Below, piece after piece: positions 12,640-21,107 of a stretch of DNA of 64,000 nt. The DNA is taken from NCBI RefSeq assembly GCF_038050405.1, contig NZ_CP150900.1:3968001-4032000 (forward strand), written 5' to 3'. The notes beneath the pieces are model-generated. The model had not been told where the DNA came from and did no database searches. It was given only the letters and a program-made list of their open reading frames with translations. The first letter of the stretch is position 1. Each line of letters opens with the position of its first letter. A program made the translations under genes and the position numbers. This DNA is from Paraburkholderia sp. IMGN_8 (GTDB lineage: Bacteria; Pseudomonadota; Gammaproteobacteria; Burkholderiales; Burkholderiaceae).

Positions 12640-12649
12640 AATAGGAATA
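12640..12649. promoter_or_regulatory. AATAGGAATA element upstream of regulator 2
   Basis: The exact 10-mer AATAGGAATA occurs here and again at 13558-13567 upstream of regulator 3. On the minus strand it contains ATTCCTA, which matches the BvgA heptad (T/A)TTC(C/T)TA and resembles half of an RcsB box. It is a candidate auto- or cross-regulatory site. Confidence 0.4.
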
Positions 12650-12705
12650 AGATCGCTCCGAATTAATCGATTTTTCTCAACCAGAGAATGGCTTAGATAT
12701 ACGAT

Positions 12706-13359
12706 CTAACATTCATGCAACCCATGCGCCCGGACATAAGCAAACAGACCGGGGTCGTTGACGACACCAAGCTTGGCCATCGCGTCGCGCTTCTGTCGGC
12801 TAATGGTGCGGCGATGGCATCCGAGCGCTGCGGCAATCTCAGAGATCGACTGACCACGCACGAACATTCTTATGATTTCCGCCTGTCGTTGAGGCAAACG
12901 CAGAATCGGCGGCAGGTCGCACTCTTCGCGTTGGGGATGAGCAAGCGCTTCGACTATCGAGCGGCCGATGTGGATCTCACCGTTGCCACTCGCCCGAATC
13001 GCCTGCCACAGTTCATCCATTGCTTCCATTTTGCTTAGCGCGCTGACTGCGCCGTCTGACACGATGGCGCGCAAGATCGCGGTATTCGTCAGAGTCGTCA
13101 TCACCACAATGCGCAGCGATGGCCAGCCATGCCGGATTCGCCTGATTAGCCGTAGGCCGTCTTCGACTGCACCGGATGCCTCGGGCATCGCGAAGTCGGT
13201 GACGAGCACATCGCATGGCGTACTCTGCAAAAGTTCGATCAAAGAAGTTGGCGTGGCAGCCTCACCTACAATTGTGACGCCGGGATGCATGTCCAGCGCA
13301 GCACGAACGCCGATCAGGACAAAGGGATGATCGTCCGCCAGAATGACTCGAAGGTTCAC
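12706..13359 (-). CDS. NarL/RcsB/BvgA-type response regulator 3
   Basis: A 217-residue regulator with Asp9-Asp10, phospho-acceptor Asp55 in 'LVTDFAMPEASG', Thr89 and Lys110. The output domain has 'LPQRQAEIIRMFVRGQSISEIAAALG' and 'RTISRQKRDAMAKLGV'. It is the third and most upstream member of the tandem set. A 350-bp non-coding region with several dyads precedes it. The three receivers differ clearly from each other, so this is an old duplication rather than a recent one. It may receive phosphate from the same BvgS-like kinase, but that is inferred from gene order only. Confidence 0.88.
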   Translation of the reverse strand: MNLRVILADDHPFVLIGVRAALDMHPGVTIVGEAATPTSLIELLQSTPCDVLVTDFAMPEASGAVEDGLRLIRRIRHGWPSLRIVVMTTLTNTAILRAIVSDGAVSALSKMEAMDELWQAIRASGNGEIHIGRSIVEALAHPQREECDLPPILRLPQRQAEIIRMFVRGQSISEIAAALGCHRRTISRQKRDAMAKLGVVNDPGLFAYVRAHGLHEC

Positions 13360-13709
13360 TATGATTTCTCCCGTTTGTTGTAGGTGTTTTCAGCACGCGC
13401 GTAGGCATAATGCAGATCGCGCCGCACATGCTTCCAGCGGCCCCTTAGCTTCAGACGGAGAGCCAGGGGCGGCCATAAAACCACCGCTACGAAATTGCGG
13501 AAATCGGAATGTTCCGAATCCGGGAGAAAATCTGATAGACCATGACGGTTCTATCAGAATAGGAATACATAATTTATGCGCAATGGATTTTCGAGCGCTT
13601 TTTAGACTGTACTTTTGGCTCGACGATCTGCGGATAAACGCCCGGCCTATTCACCGTCCTAGCAAAACCGAAGCCGGCGAAAAGTTCTATCTCGCCATTC
13701 TGCTGCATC
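13360..13709. other. 350-bp intergenic region with multiple dyads, upstream of regulator 3
   Basis: No protein gene is supported. It contains the palindrome TCGGAA-TG-TTCCGA (13504-13517), a 9-bp inverted repeat TCTGATAGA/TCTATCAGA (13531-13539 and 13550-13558, 10-nt spacer) and the AATAGGAATA element (13558-13567). The area around 13560-13580 is AT-rich. Together they look like a regulated promoter region for regulator 3. Confidence 0.5.
13531..13567. promoter_or_regulatory. 9-bp inverted repeat abutting an AATAGGAATA element
   Basis: TCTGATAGA and its exact reverse complement TCTATCAGA are separated by 10 bases, about one helical turn. The second arm abuts the AATAGGAATA copy shared with regulator 2. 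This arrangement suits a dimeric DNA-binding protein. Confidence 0.4.
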
Positions 13710-15014
13710 TCAAGCCCGCGCCGTCCCCACCCTGGCAACACGAGCCGCGCGCGGAAACACTGGCAACGCAATCAGCGCACATACACTGGCGACCGCCCAC
13801 ACCATCGACCACGAGCCTACCGACAACAACGGTGGAATCGCCAGCGGCGTCAGGAATAGCGTGAGAAAGACGCAGGTATTGCCCATCGCCAGCGCGGTGC
13901 CGGCGCGACTCGTACGCGCGAGCGTCGCAAGTTCCGTGAAGGCGACGCCGTGCCATGCGGAAGCGCACACACCGCCCAGCGCGATCATCAGTGCGAACAC
14001 CGCGGTCATCGCCGCGTGCTGCATGCCGGCTACCGCCGTCACCAGAGCGAGCGACGCGAACAACCCCGCGGTCAACACACTGCAAGCACGCATGTAAGCA
14101 CGGCGATTGCCGCGCCGGTCGGTCCAGCCGCCGCTCCAGACCCGCGCGATCGCAGCGCCGGTTTGCACGGCAGCCATTGTCGCGCTGATCGCCAGCACGC
14201 CGGCACGGCTGAAATCGTGGAGAAAGACTGTCCCGAACGTCACGACAGCGATCTGCGGCACGCACAGCACACCGCTGCCGAGCGCTACGCGCCAGATGCC
14301 GATGTCGCGTAACGGAGAAACGCTCGCCGACGCTCCGCCCAAAACTGCTTTGCCATGAGGAGCGCCCGCGCCCTCCGCGTCGGCATACGATGGTTCATGC
14401 AGCCAGCGCCATGCAAACGCAGCGGTCATCGCACACGCCAAAGCGAGCACGGCGTACACGCTCGCAAAGCCGAACTTCGACGCGAGCGCGGGCAACATCA
14501 GCGCGCCGAGCCCGCCGCCCGCCGGCACTGCGGTCTGGCGAATACTCATCGCGAGGCCACGTTCACCCTCGCGAAACCAGGCCATCACTGCCCGGCCGCT
14601 CGAACCGTTGACGCTGCCGCCGAGCAAGCCGACCAGCAACAACCCGAGCGCGAGCATCGAAACGCCCGGCACGTGAGTGCCGGCCGGCACCACGAACAAT
14701 GCCATCGCCGCCAGCGCTGCAGCCGTCGCACCGAGTCCGAGCAACAGCACGCGACGGTCGCCCCAACGATCGGTAAGCAATCCCCAAGGCAATTCGCTGA
14801 CTGCGATGCCCAGCCCGAGCATCCCGAGCACCAGCCCGAGGCCACCGTTGTTCAGGTGATAGCCCGAGCGCAAAAATACGGCAGTCGTCGGAATGCCTGA
14901 AAACGCCGCCGAGAAACTCGCGTTCGCCGCAAAGCCGACCCCCAGCACCTTCCACCGATGACTCGCTGCGCGCTCGCCCGACGCCCGCCCGGATGCATCC
15001 GATTCGTTTTCCAT
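13710..15014 (-). CDS. MFS transporter (MFS_1 type)
   Basis: About 434 residues with 12 predicted membrane segments. Motif A-like 'LLTDRWGDRRVLL' follows TM2, and a second 'SGGWTDRRGNRRAY' occupies the equivalent loop of the C-terminal half, as in 12-TM MFS proteins. Start ATG 15014 follows GGAGG with 6-nt spacing; the longer open frame upstream overlaps the divergent regulator. It is read divergently from a LysR gene, the usual arrangement for a transporter controlled by its neighbour. Substrate unknown. Confidence 0.87.
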   Translation of the reverse strand: MENESDASGRASGERAASHRWKVLGVGFAANASFSAAFSGIPTTAVFLRSGYHLNNGGLGLVLGMLGLGIAVSELPWGLLTDRWGDRRVLLLGLGATAAALAAMALFVVPAGTHVPGVSMLALGLLLVGLLGGSVNGSSGRAVMAWFREGERGLAMSIRQTAVPAGGGLGALMLPALASKFGFASVYAVLALACAMTAAFAWRWLHEPSYADAEGAGAPHGKAVLGGASASVSPLRDIGIWRVALGSGVLCVPQIAVVTFGTVFLHDFSRAGVLAISATMAAVQTGAAIARVWSGGWTDRRGNRRAYMRACSVLTAGLFASLALVTAVAGMQHAAMTAVFALMIALGGVCASAWHGVAFTELATLARTSRAGTALAMGNTCVFLTLFLTPLAIPPLLSVGSWSMVWAVASVCALIALPVFPRAARVARVGTARA

Positions 15015-15095
15015 GACATCCCTCCGCAAAATGAATTGGAGGTATCCTACGGCTGGGCTAACCATCGGAAAAGCCGGAAAATCAGATGACTTGTA

Positions 15096-15108
15096 TCGGA
15101 TATACCGA
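15096..15108. promoter_or_regulatory. Candidate LysR-type binding dyad
   Basis: TCGG-ATATA-CCGA, an interrupted palindrome within the 97-bp divergent region between the MFS start and the LysR start. LysR regulators commonly bind such dyads next to their own start to control both directions. Confidence 0.35.
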
Positions 15109-15111
15109 ATC

Positions 15112-16011
15112 ATGAGCCAACGTGGATTTGATCTGACCCAGTTGCGGACCTTCGTCGCCGTCGCTGAGTCGGGCAGCGTCTCGGCGGGCGCGGAGCGGGT
15201 GTTCCTGTCGCAGTCATCGGTGAGCGAGCAGTTGAAGAAACTGGAGGAGCGCGCCGGCCAGCCGCTCTTCGTGCGCAGCAAACAGGGCGTCACCGCTACA
15301 CCAGCGGGCAGCCGCCTTCTCGATCACGCGCGCCGCATTCTCGCAATGAGCGAGGCAGCGTTCGAAGACCTCCAAGGCCGCTCGCTCGACGGCGAACTGC
15401 GCATCGCCATCACGGACTACTACCGTCCGCACGATATCGCGCGCATTCTCAAGACCTTTTCGGAGCAGCACCCGCGCCTGAAACTGCACGTCACCGTGCT
15501 GCCGAGCGCAGTAATCGACAGCAGCGCCGCAGACGACACGTCGTTCGACATCGGCCTGTCACTGCGGCTCGTTACGCCCGGCAACCGGCCCGCCCGACAG
15601 CGCGCCGGCGCCACCGCCAGTGCGCAAAGTACGGTCGTGCGCCGCGAGAAACTGTTGTGGGTCAGCGCCGCCGACGCCAGCCCGCGGCCGGCCGCGCCCT
15701 ATCCGCTGGTGTTGCTGCCGTCGAGCTGCCAGTTGCAGCGCTTCGTCGTGAAGCTTCTCGACGAGCGCAAGGTGCCGTATCTGGTGTCGCATTCCGCTTC
15801 CGGGGTCGCGGGTTTGCAACTGGCGCTGAAGGCAGGGCTGGGCATTTCCTGCCTGAACGAATCGTCGATCGGTCCGGGCGTGGTAGCCTGTCCGCCGAGT
15901 GTCGGCCTGCCGCCACTGCCGGCGGTCGAGTTTCATCTGTTGCCGGGGCGAATCGGCGAAAGCGAACGTGTGAGCAACGCACGCACGGCGTTGATGCGGC
16001 TCTTCAGCTGA
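15112..16011 (+). CDS. LysR-family transcriptional regulator
   Basis: About 299 residues. The N-terminal HTH is typical ('LTQLRTFVAVAESGSVSAGA', then 'LSQSSVSEQLKKLEERAGQPLF'). The effector-binding domain follows (about 95-299). ATG 15112 is chosen because it gives the family-standard distance to the HTH; a longer frame begins at 15013 but overlaps the divergent MFS gene. It probably controls that MFS gene. The co-inducer is unknown. Confidence 0.88.
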   Translation: MSQRGFDLTQLRTFVAVAESGSVSAGAERVFLSQSSVSEQLKKLEERAGQPLFVRSKQGVTATPAGSRLLDHARRILAMSEAAFEDLQGRSLDGELRIAITDYYRPHDIARILKTFSEQHPRLKLHVTVLPSAVIDSSAADDTSFDIGLSLRLVTPGNRPARQRAGATASAQSTVVRREKLLWVSAADASPRPAAPYPLVLLPSSCQLQRFVVKLLDERKVPYLVSHSASGVAGLQLALKAGLGISCLNESSIGPGVVACPPSVGLPPLPAVEFHLLPGRIGESERVSNARTALMRLFS

Positions 16012-16492
16012 CGCACACTGCGTTGCCACATGCGAGTCGACTCATACAGTTCGACTCCTGTACCTCGACGCAGGTCGCGAATCAGGTATCGATCGCATTT
16101 CACGATGTTGCCCAAACTCAAACCATGCGCAATGGCAGTGTTGAAAGCACTCCATGCGCCGCCTATGATGATCACGTACCCGACCGATTTGCCTTTCGTA
16201 TTCTATTGACGCACCGGATAAATTCCCGCAACCTTTTACCTGCTGCCAGACGTAACAAACACTCAATCCCGCAGCCCGAAAACCGCCACCCACCGGCGTA
16301 TTCAGGCAGATGATCGTTCTAATCAAGCAATTGCGTCGCCGTATCGGTTCAACACCGCGCCCCAAATAAGTCCGTTCCGATTTGCTGTTCATGCAGTCGT
16401 TATAAAAGAAGAATTGGCAGGGTTGTCATGCATTGGTCATCGAATGCATGAGAAATAAATCGAGAAAAACACGTTCCCCGACGAGGCTTGGC
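16012..16492. other. Intergenic region upstream of the oxidase operon
   Basis: About 480 bp with no supported gene. The last part is AT-rich (a TTATAA box near 16400) and probably contains the operon promoter. A 24-bp inverted repeat at 16427-16450 lies close to the first gene. Confidence 0.5.
16427..16450. promoter_or_regulatory. 8-bp inverted repeat before the oxidase operon
   Basis: CATGCATT-GGTCATCG-AATGCATG: perfect 8-bp arms and an 8-base spacer. It overlaps the upstream ATG (16448) of the first cytochrome gene, so a bound protein or the RNA hairpin could influence transcription or translation. Confidence 0.4.
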
Positions 16493-17209
16493 GTGCAGCG
16501 TAGAACTATCGGATCTTCGATTCTGTTTGTGTTTTACGTCATGTGGAGCGGCGCGGCGTTCGCGGCCACTGACGCGCCAGGCACCATGCCCTCGGCCATG
16601 GACGAGCGTGTGCGTGCCTGCACTTCGTGCCACGGCGTGCAAGGCCAGGGTCTGAACAACGATTACTTCCCGCGTATCGCCGGCAAACCGGCCGACTACC
16701 TGTTCAACCAGTTGAGCGCGTTTCGCGACGGCGGCCGCACCTATCCACCGATGGGCTATCTGCTCGCCTTTCTGCCGGACGATTACCTGCGCAAGATCAG
16801 CCAGTACTTCGCCGACCTGCAACCGCCCTATCCCAACTCCGACCACGCCGCAGTCGCGCCGGCGGTGCTCGCAGCCGGCCAGCGTCTCGTCACGCAGGGC
16901 GACCCGGCGCGTAAGATACCGGCCTGCATCGCGTGCCACGGCGCGCACATGACCGGCACGCAGCCGGGCATTCCGGGCCTGCTCGGCCTGCATGCGAGTT
17001 ACATCGCCGGACAGATGGGCACGTGGCGCTCGGGCACGCGTCACGCGCTCGCGCCGGACTGCATGCATGCGATCGCCGTCAAGCTGACCGACAAGGACAT
17101 CACCGCGGTGTCGAGCTGGCTCGCGCGCCAGCCGCGACCGGCCGACCCACGGCCCGCACCGGCGTCCGGTGAACGGCTGCCTCTCGCCTGCGGGAGCCAA
17201 CCGCAATGA
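16493..17209 (+). CDS. Dihaem c-type cytochrome (c4-like)
   Basis: About 238 residues with a signal peptide (hydrophobic core 'SSILFVFYVMW', cleavage after AFA). There are two CXXCH motifs, 'CTSCHGVQGQG' and 'CIACHGAHMTG', each in a cytochrome c4-like half. It is expected to be periplasmic and to carry electrons to the oxidase encoded downstream. GTG 16493 is preferred because GAGG precedes it by about 6 nt; ATG 16448 is possible but has no ribosome binding site and lies in an inverted repeat. Its stop overlaps the next start by 4 bases (ATGA), so the genes are translationally coupled. Confidence 0.85.
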   Translation: MQRRTIGSSILFVFYVMWSGAAFAATDAPGTMPSAMDERVRACTSCHGVQGQGLNNDYFPRIAGKPADYLFNQLSAFRDGGRTYPPMGYLLAFLPDDYLRKISQYFADLQPPYPNSDHAAVAPAVLAAGQRLVTQGDPARKIPACIACHGAHMTGTQPGIPGLLGLHASYIAGQMGTWRSGTRHALAPDCMHAIAVKLTDKDITAVSSWLARQPRPADPRPAPASGERLPLACGSQPQ

Positions 17210-18573
17210 AGCCGATCCTCCGCGCCATTCACACCGTTTCGTGTGTCACGACGAAGGGCCGCCGCGCCGCCGCGTCGCTCATGACCGGCATGCTGGTAGC
17301 CGGCCTGATCGTGACCACAAGCGCCGCGTTTTCGATCGCGCCGTATTCACTGCTGATCGCTGAGGCCCGAGCTGCCGAAGCAACGCCCGCCGCTGGCGAC
17401 AAATCAGACGCCCGCCCCGACATCGTCAAGCGCGGTGAGTACCTCGCGCGTGCCGGCGACTGCGTCGCCTGCCATACTGCGCCGCGCGGCAAACTGTTCG
17501 GCGGCGGTCTCGCGATGGAAACGCCGTTCGGCACGCTCTATTCGCCGAACATCAGCCCGGACGCGCAGTACGGTATCGGCACATGGAGCGAGGAAGCCTT
17601 CTTCAAGATGATGCGCACGGGCACGCTGCCGGACGGCAAGCTGCTCTACCCGGCCATGCCCATCGCGCAATACACCAAGGTCACGCGCGAGGACTCCAAC
17701 GCGATCTTCGCGTATCTGAAAACCGTGCCGCCGGTGCGCGAGCCGAATCGCGCGCATCAGCTTAGATTCCCGTTCAATCAGCGCAAGCTGCTGCTTGGCT
17801 GGCGCACGCTGTATTTCCGCGAAGGCGAGTTCCAGCCGGATCCGACGAAGTCGGTCGAATGGAATCGTGGCGCGTATCTGGTCGAAGGGCTCGGGCACTG
17901 CACGATGTGTCACACGAAAATCAACATGCTCGGCGGCTCGTCGCAGCGTGAGCAGTTCGCCGGCGGCCTGATTCCGGTGCAGAACTGGTATGCGCCTTCG
18001 CTTACGTCCGACAAGGACGGCGGCCTCGGCGACTGGACCATCAAGGACATCGTCGACCTGCTGCAAGCAGGCATCTCCGATCGCGGCGCCGTGTACGGCC
18101 CAATGGCGGAGGTCACGTATCACAGCCTCCAGTACATGACGGACGACGACGTCAAGGCAATGGCCGTCTATCTGAAGACGCTGCCGGACAACGACCGCGG
18201 CCGCAAGTCCGGCCCGTCCGCGCCGACCAACACCAACGTGTTCGCGCTCGGCGAAGAAATTTACGCCGACAAGTGCGCGCTGTGCCATGGCGCCAAAGGC
18301 GAGGGCCAGTTGCAGCATTACCCGCCGCTGGCCGGCAACCAGTCGATCGAAATGGATTCAGCGGTCAACCCGATCCGCATCGTGCTGAACGGCGGCTTCC
18401 CGCCCGGCACCACGCGTAATCCGGAGCCGTACGGCATGCCGCCGTTCGGTCAGGAACTGAACGACACCGATGCCGCCGCCGTCGTCACGTATATCCGCAC
18501 TGCGTGGGGTAATCACGGCAAACCGGTGACGTCCCGCGAGGTCAACGAGTTGCGTAAGGCGCCGCTGCATTGA
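17206..18573 (+). CDS. Trihaem c-type cytochrome (alcohol/gluconate dehydrogenase cytochrome-subunit type)
   Basis: 455 residues with an N-terminal signal/anchor (long n-region, then 'MTGMLVAGLIVTTSAAF'). Three CXXCH sites, CVACH, CTMCH and CALCH, are spaced as in the trihaem subunits of membrane alcohol and gluconate dehydrogenases. No dehydrogenase flavoprotein or quinoprotein gene is present here. In this operon it more likely feeds electrons to, or accepts them from, the terminal oxidase. It overlaps the preceding cytochrome by 4 bases; 170 bases separate it from the next, small, gene. Confidence 0.85.
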   Translation: MKPILRAIHTVSCVTTKGRRAAASLMTGMLVAGLIVTTSAAFSIAPYSLLIAEARAAEATPAAGDKSDARPDIVKRGEYLARAGDCVACHTAPRGKLFGGGLAMETPFGTLYSPNISPDAQYGIGTWSEEAFFKMMRTGTLPDGKLLYPAMPIAQYTKVTREDSNAIFAYLKTVPPVREPNRAHQLRFPFNQRKLLLGWRTLYFREGEFQPDPTKSVEWNRGAYLVEGLGHCTMCHTKINMLGGSSQREQFAGGLIPVQNWYAPSLTSDKDGGLGDWTIKDIVDLLQAGISDRGAVYGPMAEVTYHSLQYMTDDDVKAMAVYLKTLPDNDRGRKSGPSAPTNTNVFALGEEIYADKCALCHGAKGEGQLQHYPPLAGNQSIEMDSAVNPIRIVLNGGFPPGTTRNPEPYGMPPFGQELNDTDAAAVVTYIRTAWGNHGKPVTSREVNELRKAPLH

Positions 18574-18743
18574 CGCTGTATTAACGCGGCTGCATTGAAG
18601 CTGCTGTGGCGGCCGCGTGTGCGTGCTTCGCCCTTTGTTTTTCGAGGCGCACTGCGTAGCAGCCTGGCTGATGCCGCGTCGTCGCCGCACGGCACCACAC
18701 CGCACTACACGGCGCCTGAACCGCTGCACCGGAGAATCCTTAG

Positions 18744-18920
18744 ATGGAAGCGAACGACACCCACAGCGCGGCCCCACCCACCGATGACGAGGTGGAACGC
18801 GTCGTTGCCGCCGGCCCGCATGGAGCGATCGCCGTGGCAGGCGTCGCTGCGCTGATCGTCATGGCGATCTGGTTCGGCTTCTACTTCCTTATCTTTTTGC
18901 CGCGCGGCGTCATTCACTGA
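18744..18920 (+). CDS. Small single-span membrane protein, subunit IIa-like of a ba3-type oxidase
   Basis: 58 residues. A soluble acidic N-terminal part is followed by one membrane helix ('IAVAGVAALIVMAIWFGFYF') and a short tail 'LPRGVIH'. It sits 2 bases before the subunit II gene in a B-family oxidase operon. Thermus-type ba3 oxidases have a one-helix subunit IIa in this role, so the same role is inferred here. Ribosome binding site GGAGA lies upstream. The gene is short enough to be missed by ORF callers. The call rests on context and topology, not on sequence identity that I could check. Confidence 0.7.
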   Translation: MEANDTHSAAPPTDDEVERVVAAGPHGAIAVAGVAALIVMAIWFGFYFLIFLPRGVIH

Positions 18921-18922
18921 TC

Positions 18923-19495
18923 ATGTCGACTGAGTCTCCTCACCAACCCGGCGGCGGCCACGCGGTCGCCCTACGCGCCGAGCGCCGCTGGGCGACCTTC
19001 GCCGTCGCGCTGATCGTGCTGATGCTGGCCGTCGTCGTGTTCTCCGGGCTGCATTGGGCGATGATGCCGCCGTCGCGGGTCGAAACAATCGATCCCTCGC
19101 GCCTGCAACTGTCCGGCGAATTCGTCGAAGACAATCTCGGCACCGCCGTCCAGGCGGACGGCTCGGTGGTCGTGCGCTTCATCGCGCAGCAGTATTCGTT
19201 CACGCCGCAATGTCTGCTGGTGCCCGCCGATACGCCGATCACGATGCGCACGACCAGCGCCGACGTCGTGCACGGCCTGCTCGTCACCGACACCAACATC
19301 AACACGATGGTCGTGCCCGGCTACGTCGCCACCCTGAACACCCGCTTCGACAAACCCGCCGATCACCTGATGCCGTGCCACGAGTTCTGCGGCTTCGGCC
19401 ACCAGGCCATGTGGGCGCATGTGAAGGTGATCGACAAAGCCGCATTCTTCGAGCAAGCCCGACAATCACGGAGACTCAGCTGTGTTTCACGCTAA
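18923..19495 (+). CDS. Cytochrome c oxidase subunit II (CuA), B-family
   Basis: 190 residues with one N-terminal membrane helix (about 25-47) and a periplasmic cupredoxin domain. The CuA site is complete: His in 'DVVHGLLV' and the cluster CHEFCGFGHQAMW (two Cys, His, Met). A single membrane anchor rather than two is typical of B-family (ba3) subunit II. It accepts electrons from cytochrome c and passes them to subunit I. Its last 14 bases overlap the start of the subunit I gene. Confidence 0.92.
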   Translation: MSTESPHQPGGGHAVALRAERRWATFAVALIVLMLAVVVFSGLHWAMMPPSRVETIDPSRLQLSGEFVEDNLGTAVQADGSVVVRFIAQQYSFTPQCLLVPADTPITMRTTSADVVHGLLVTDTNINTMVVPGYVATLNTRFDKPADHLMPCHEFCGFGHQAMWAHVKVIDKAAFFEQARQSRRLSCVSR

Positions 19496-21107
19496 GCGAC
19501 TTGTTCTCGCGCATTTCTGGCTCGCCTTCATCACCTTTCTGATCGCGCTGTTGCTCGGCGCCTGGCAAATGCTGGTACGCAGCCCGCTGCTGCCGTGGGT
19601 CGGCGACCCCGAACTCTATTATCGATCGGTGACCGCGCATGGCACGGTGATGGCCTACGTGCTGCCTACTTTGGTTTCGATGGGTTTCGGCTACGCGATC
19701 GTCGAACTCGCGCTCGCGCAGCGGCTCGTCGGCCTCAAATGGGCGTGGGCCGCGTTCATCATGCTGGCGGTCGGCGCCGTGATGGCGATGGTCCCGGTCG
19801 CGCTCGGCCAGGCCTCAGTGCTCTACACCTTCTATCCACCGATGATCGGCAGTCCGTTCTATTACCTCGGCGTGGTGCTGGTGGTGGTCGGCTCGTGGAT
19901 CTGGGTCGCGTTGATGCATGTGAATCTGCGTGTCTGGAAACGCGCCAATCCCGGCAAACCCGTACCGCTCGCGATGTTCGCCAACGTCGCTGGCGCGTAT
20001 CTATGGGCATGGACCGCGGTCGGCGCCGCACTCGAAATCCTCTTCCAGATCTTGCCGGTCGCGTTCGGTCTCACCAACACGATCGACGCCGGTCTCTCGC
20101 GCGTGCTGTTTTCATGGACGCTGCACGCGATCGTCTACTTCTGGCTGATCCCTGCCTACATCGCGTATTACACGCTGGTGCCGCGCGCGATCGGAGGGCG
20201 GCTTTATAGCGACTCGATGGCGCGCGTGTCGTTCATCCTGTTCCTCGTGTTCGCGATGCCGATCGGCATTCACCATCTGTTCGCCGACCCGCAGGTCGGC
20301 TCGGGCTTCAAGTTCCTGCATGCGGTGTTCACCGGCATGGTGTCGGTGCCGACGTTGCTGACGGTGTTCACGATCTGCGCGTCGGTGGAAATCGCGGGAC
20401 GGCTGCGCGGCGGCACGGGTGCGTTCGGGTGGCTGACTGCATTGCCATGGCAGAACCCGATGATGCTGGTGATCGCGTTCTCGTTCATGATGCTGGGTCT
20501 CGGCGGCGCGGGCGGCCTGATCAACATGAGCTACCAGCTGAACTCGACGATACACAACACACAGTGGGTGACCGGGCACTTCCACCTGATTTTCGGTGGT
20601 GCGATTGTGATCATGTACTTCGCAATCGCGTATGAACTGTGGCCGCAATTGACCGGCCGCGCGATCGGCTCGGCGCGCCTGATTCGTACGCAATTGTGGC
20701 TGTGGTTCATCGGCATGATGGTGGTGACGCTGCCGTGGCATTACGTTGGCTTGCTGGGTGCGCCGCGCCGTATGGCGTATTACGACTACAACGCGCCGGG
20801 AATCGAATCGCAAGCGTTCTGGGTGGGGATGTCGGCGGTGGGTGGGCTGATCCTGGTCGTGTCCGGCGTGCTGTTCATCTATATCCTGGCGAAATCGCAA
20901 TTCGGGCCGGCGGTGCAGCAGCAGAGCTTCCGCTTCGCGAGCGCCGTGCAGCCGGTGGAGCGCGTACCGGCCGCACTCAATAGTTTCGGCTTGTGGGTGG
21001 CGTTGATGATCGGGCTGACGGTTGTCAACTACAGTGTGCCGATCGTTCAGTTGCTCAAACTGCCGCAGACGTCGGTGCCGGCAGTTGTCGTCGGAGCGCA
21101 GCGATGA
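19482..21107 (+). CDS. Haem-copper oxidase subunit I, ba3-type (B-family)
   Basis: 541 residues, about 13 membrane helices. Ligands are visible: His53 in 'HGTVM' (low-spin haem), His215 with Tyr219 (CuB ligand cross-linked to Tyr), His264-His265 (CuB), and His366/His368 in 'GHFH' (high-spin and low-spin haem). The subunit reduces O2 to water at the binuclear centre and pumps protons in the inner membrane. No subunit III gene is nearby, again as in B-family enzymes. It overlaps coxB by 14 bases at its 5' end and the cytochrome gene by 4 bases (ATGA) at its 3' end. Confidence 0.93.
   Translation: MFHAKRLVLAHFWLAFITFLIALLLGAWQMLVRSPLLPWVGDPELYYRSVTAHGTVMAYVLPTLVSMGFGYAIVELALAQRLVGLKWAWAAFIMLAVGAVMAMVPVALGQASVLYTFYPPMIGSPFYYLGVVLVVVGSWIWVALMHVNLRVWKRANPGKPVPLAMFANVAGAYLWAWTAVGAALEILFQILPVAFGLTNTIDAGLSRVLFSWTLHAIVYFWLIPAYIAYYTLVPRAIGGRLYSDSMARVSFILFLVFAMPIGIHHLFADPQVGSGFKFLHAVFTGMVSVPTLLTVFTICASVEIAGRLRGGTGAFGWLTALPWQNPMMLVIAFSFMMLGLGGAGGLINMSYQLNSTIHNTQWVTGHFHLIFGGAIVIMYFAIAYELWPQLTGRAIGSARLIRTQLWLWFIGMMVVTLPWHYVGLLGAPRRMAYYDYNAPGIESQAFWVGMSAVGGLILVVSGVLFIYILAKSQFGPAVQQQSFRFASAVQPVERVPAALNSFGLWVALMIGLTVVNYSVPIVQLLKLPQTSVPAVVVGAQR

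Noticed and set aside
13343..13864. 173-codon plus-strand frame in the gap between regulator 3 and the MFS gene
   Set aside because: Overlaps both neighbours' ends, lacks a start signal and contains the dyad elements; no recognisable domain.
17206..18573. Assignment of the trihaem cytochrome as an alcohol dehydrogenase subunit
   Set aside because: Sequence type fits, but no partner dehydrogenase gene is present and the gene is embedded in an oxidase operon, so only the cytochrome type is claimed.
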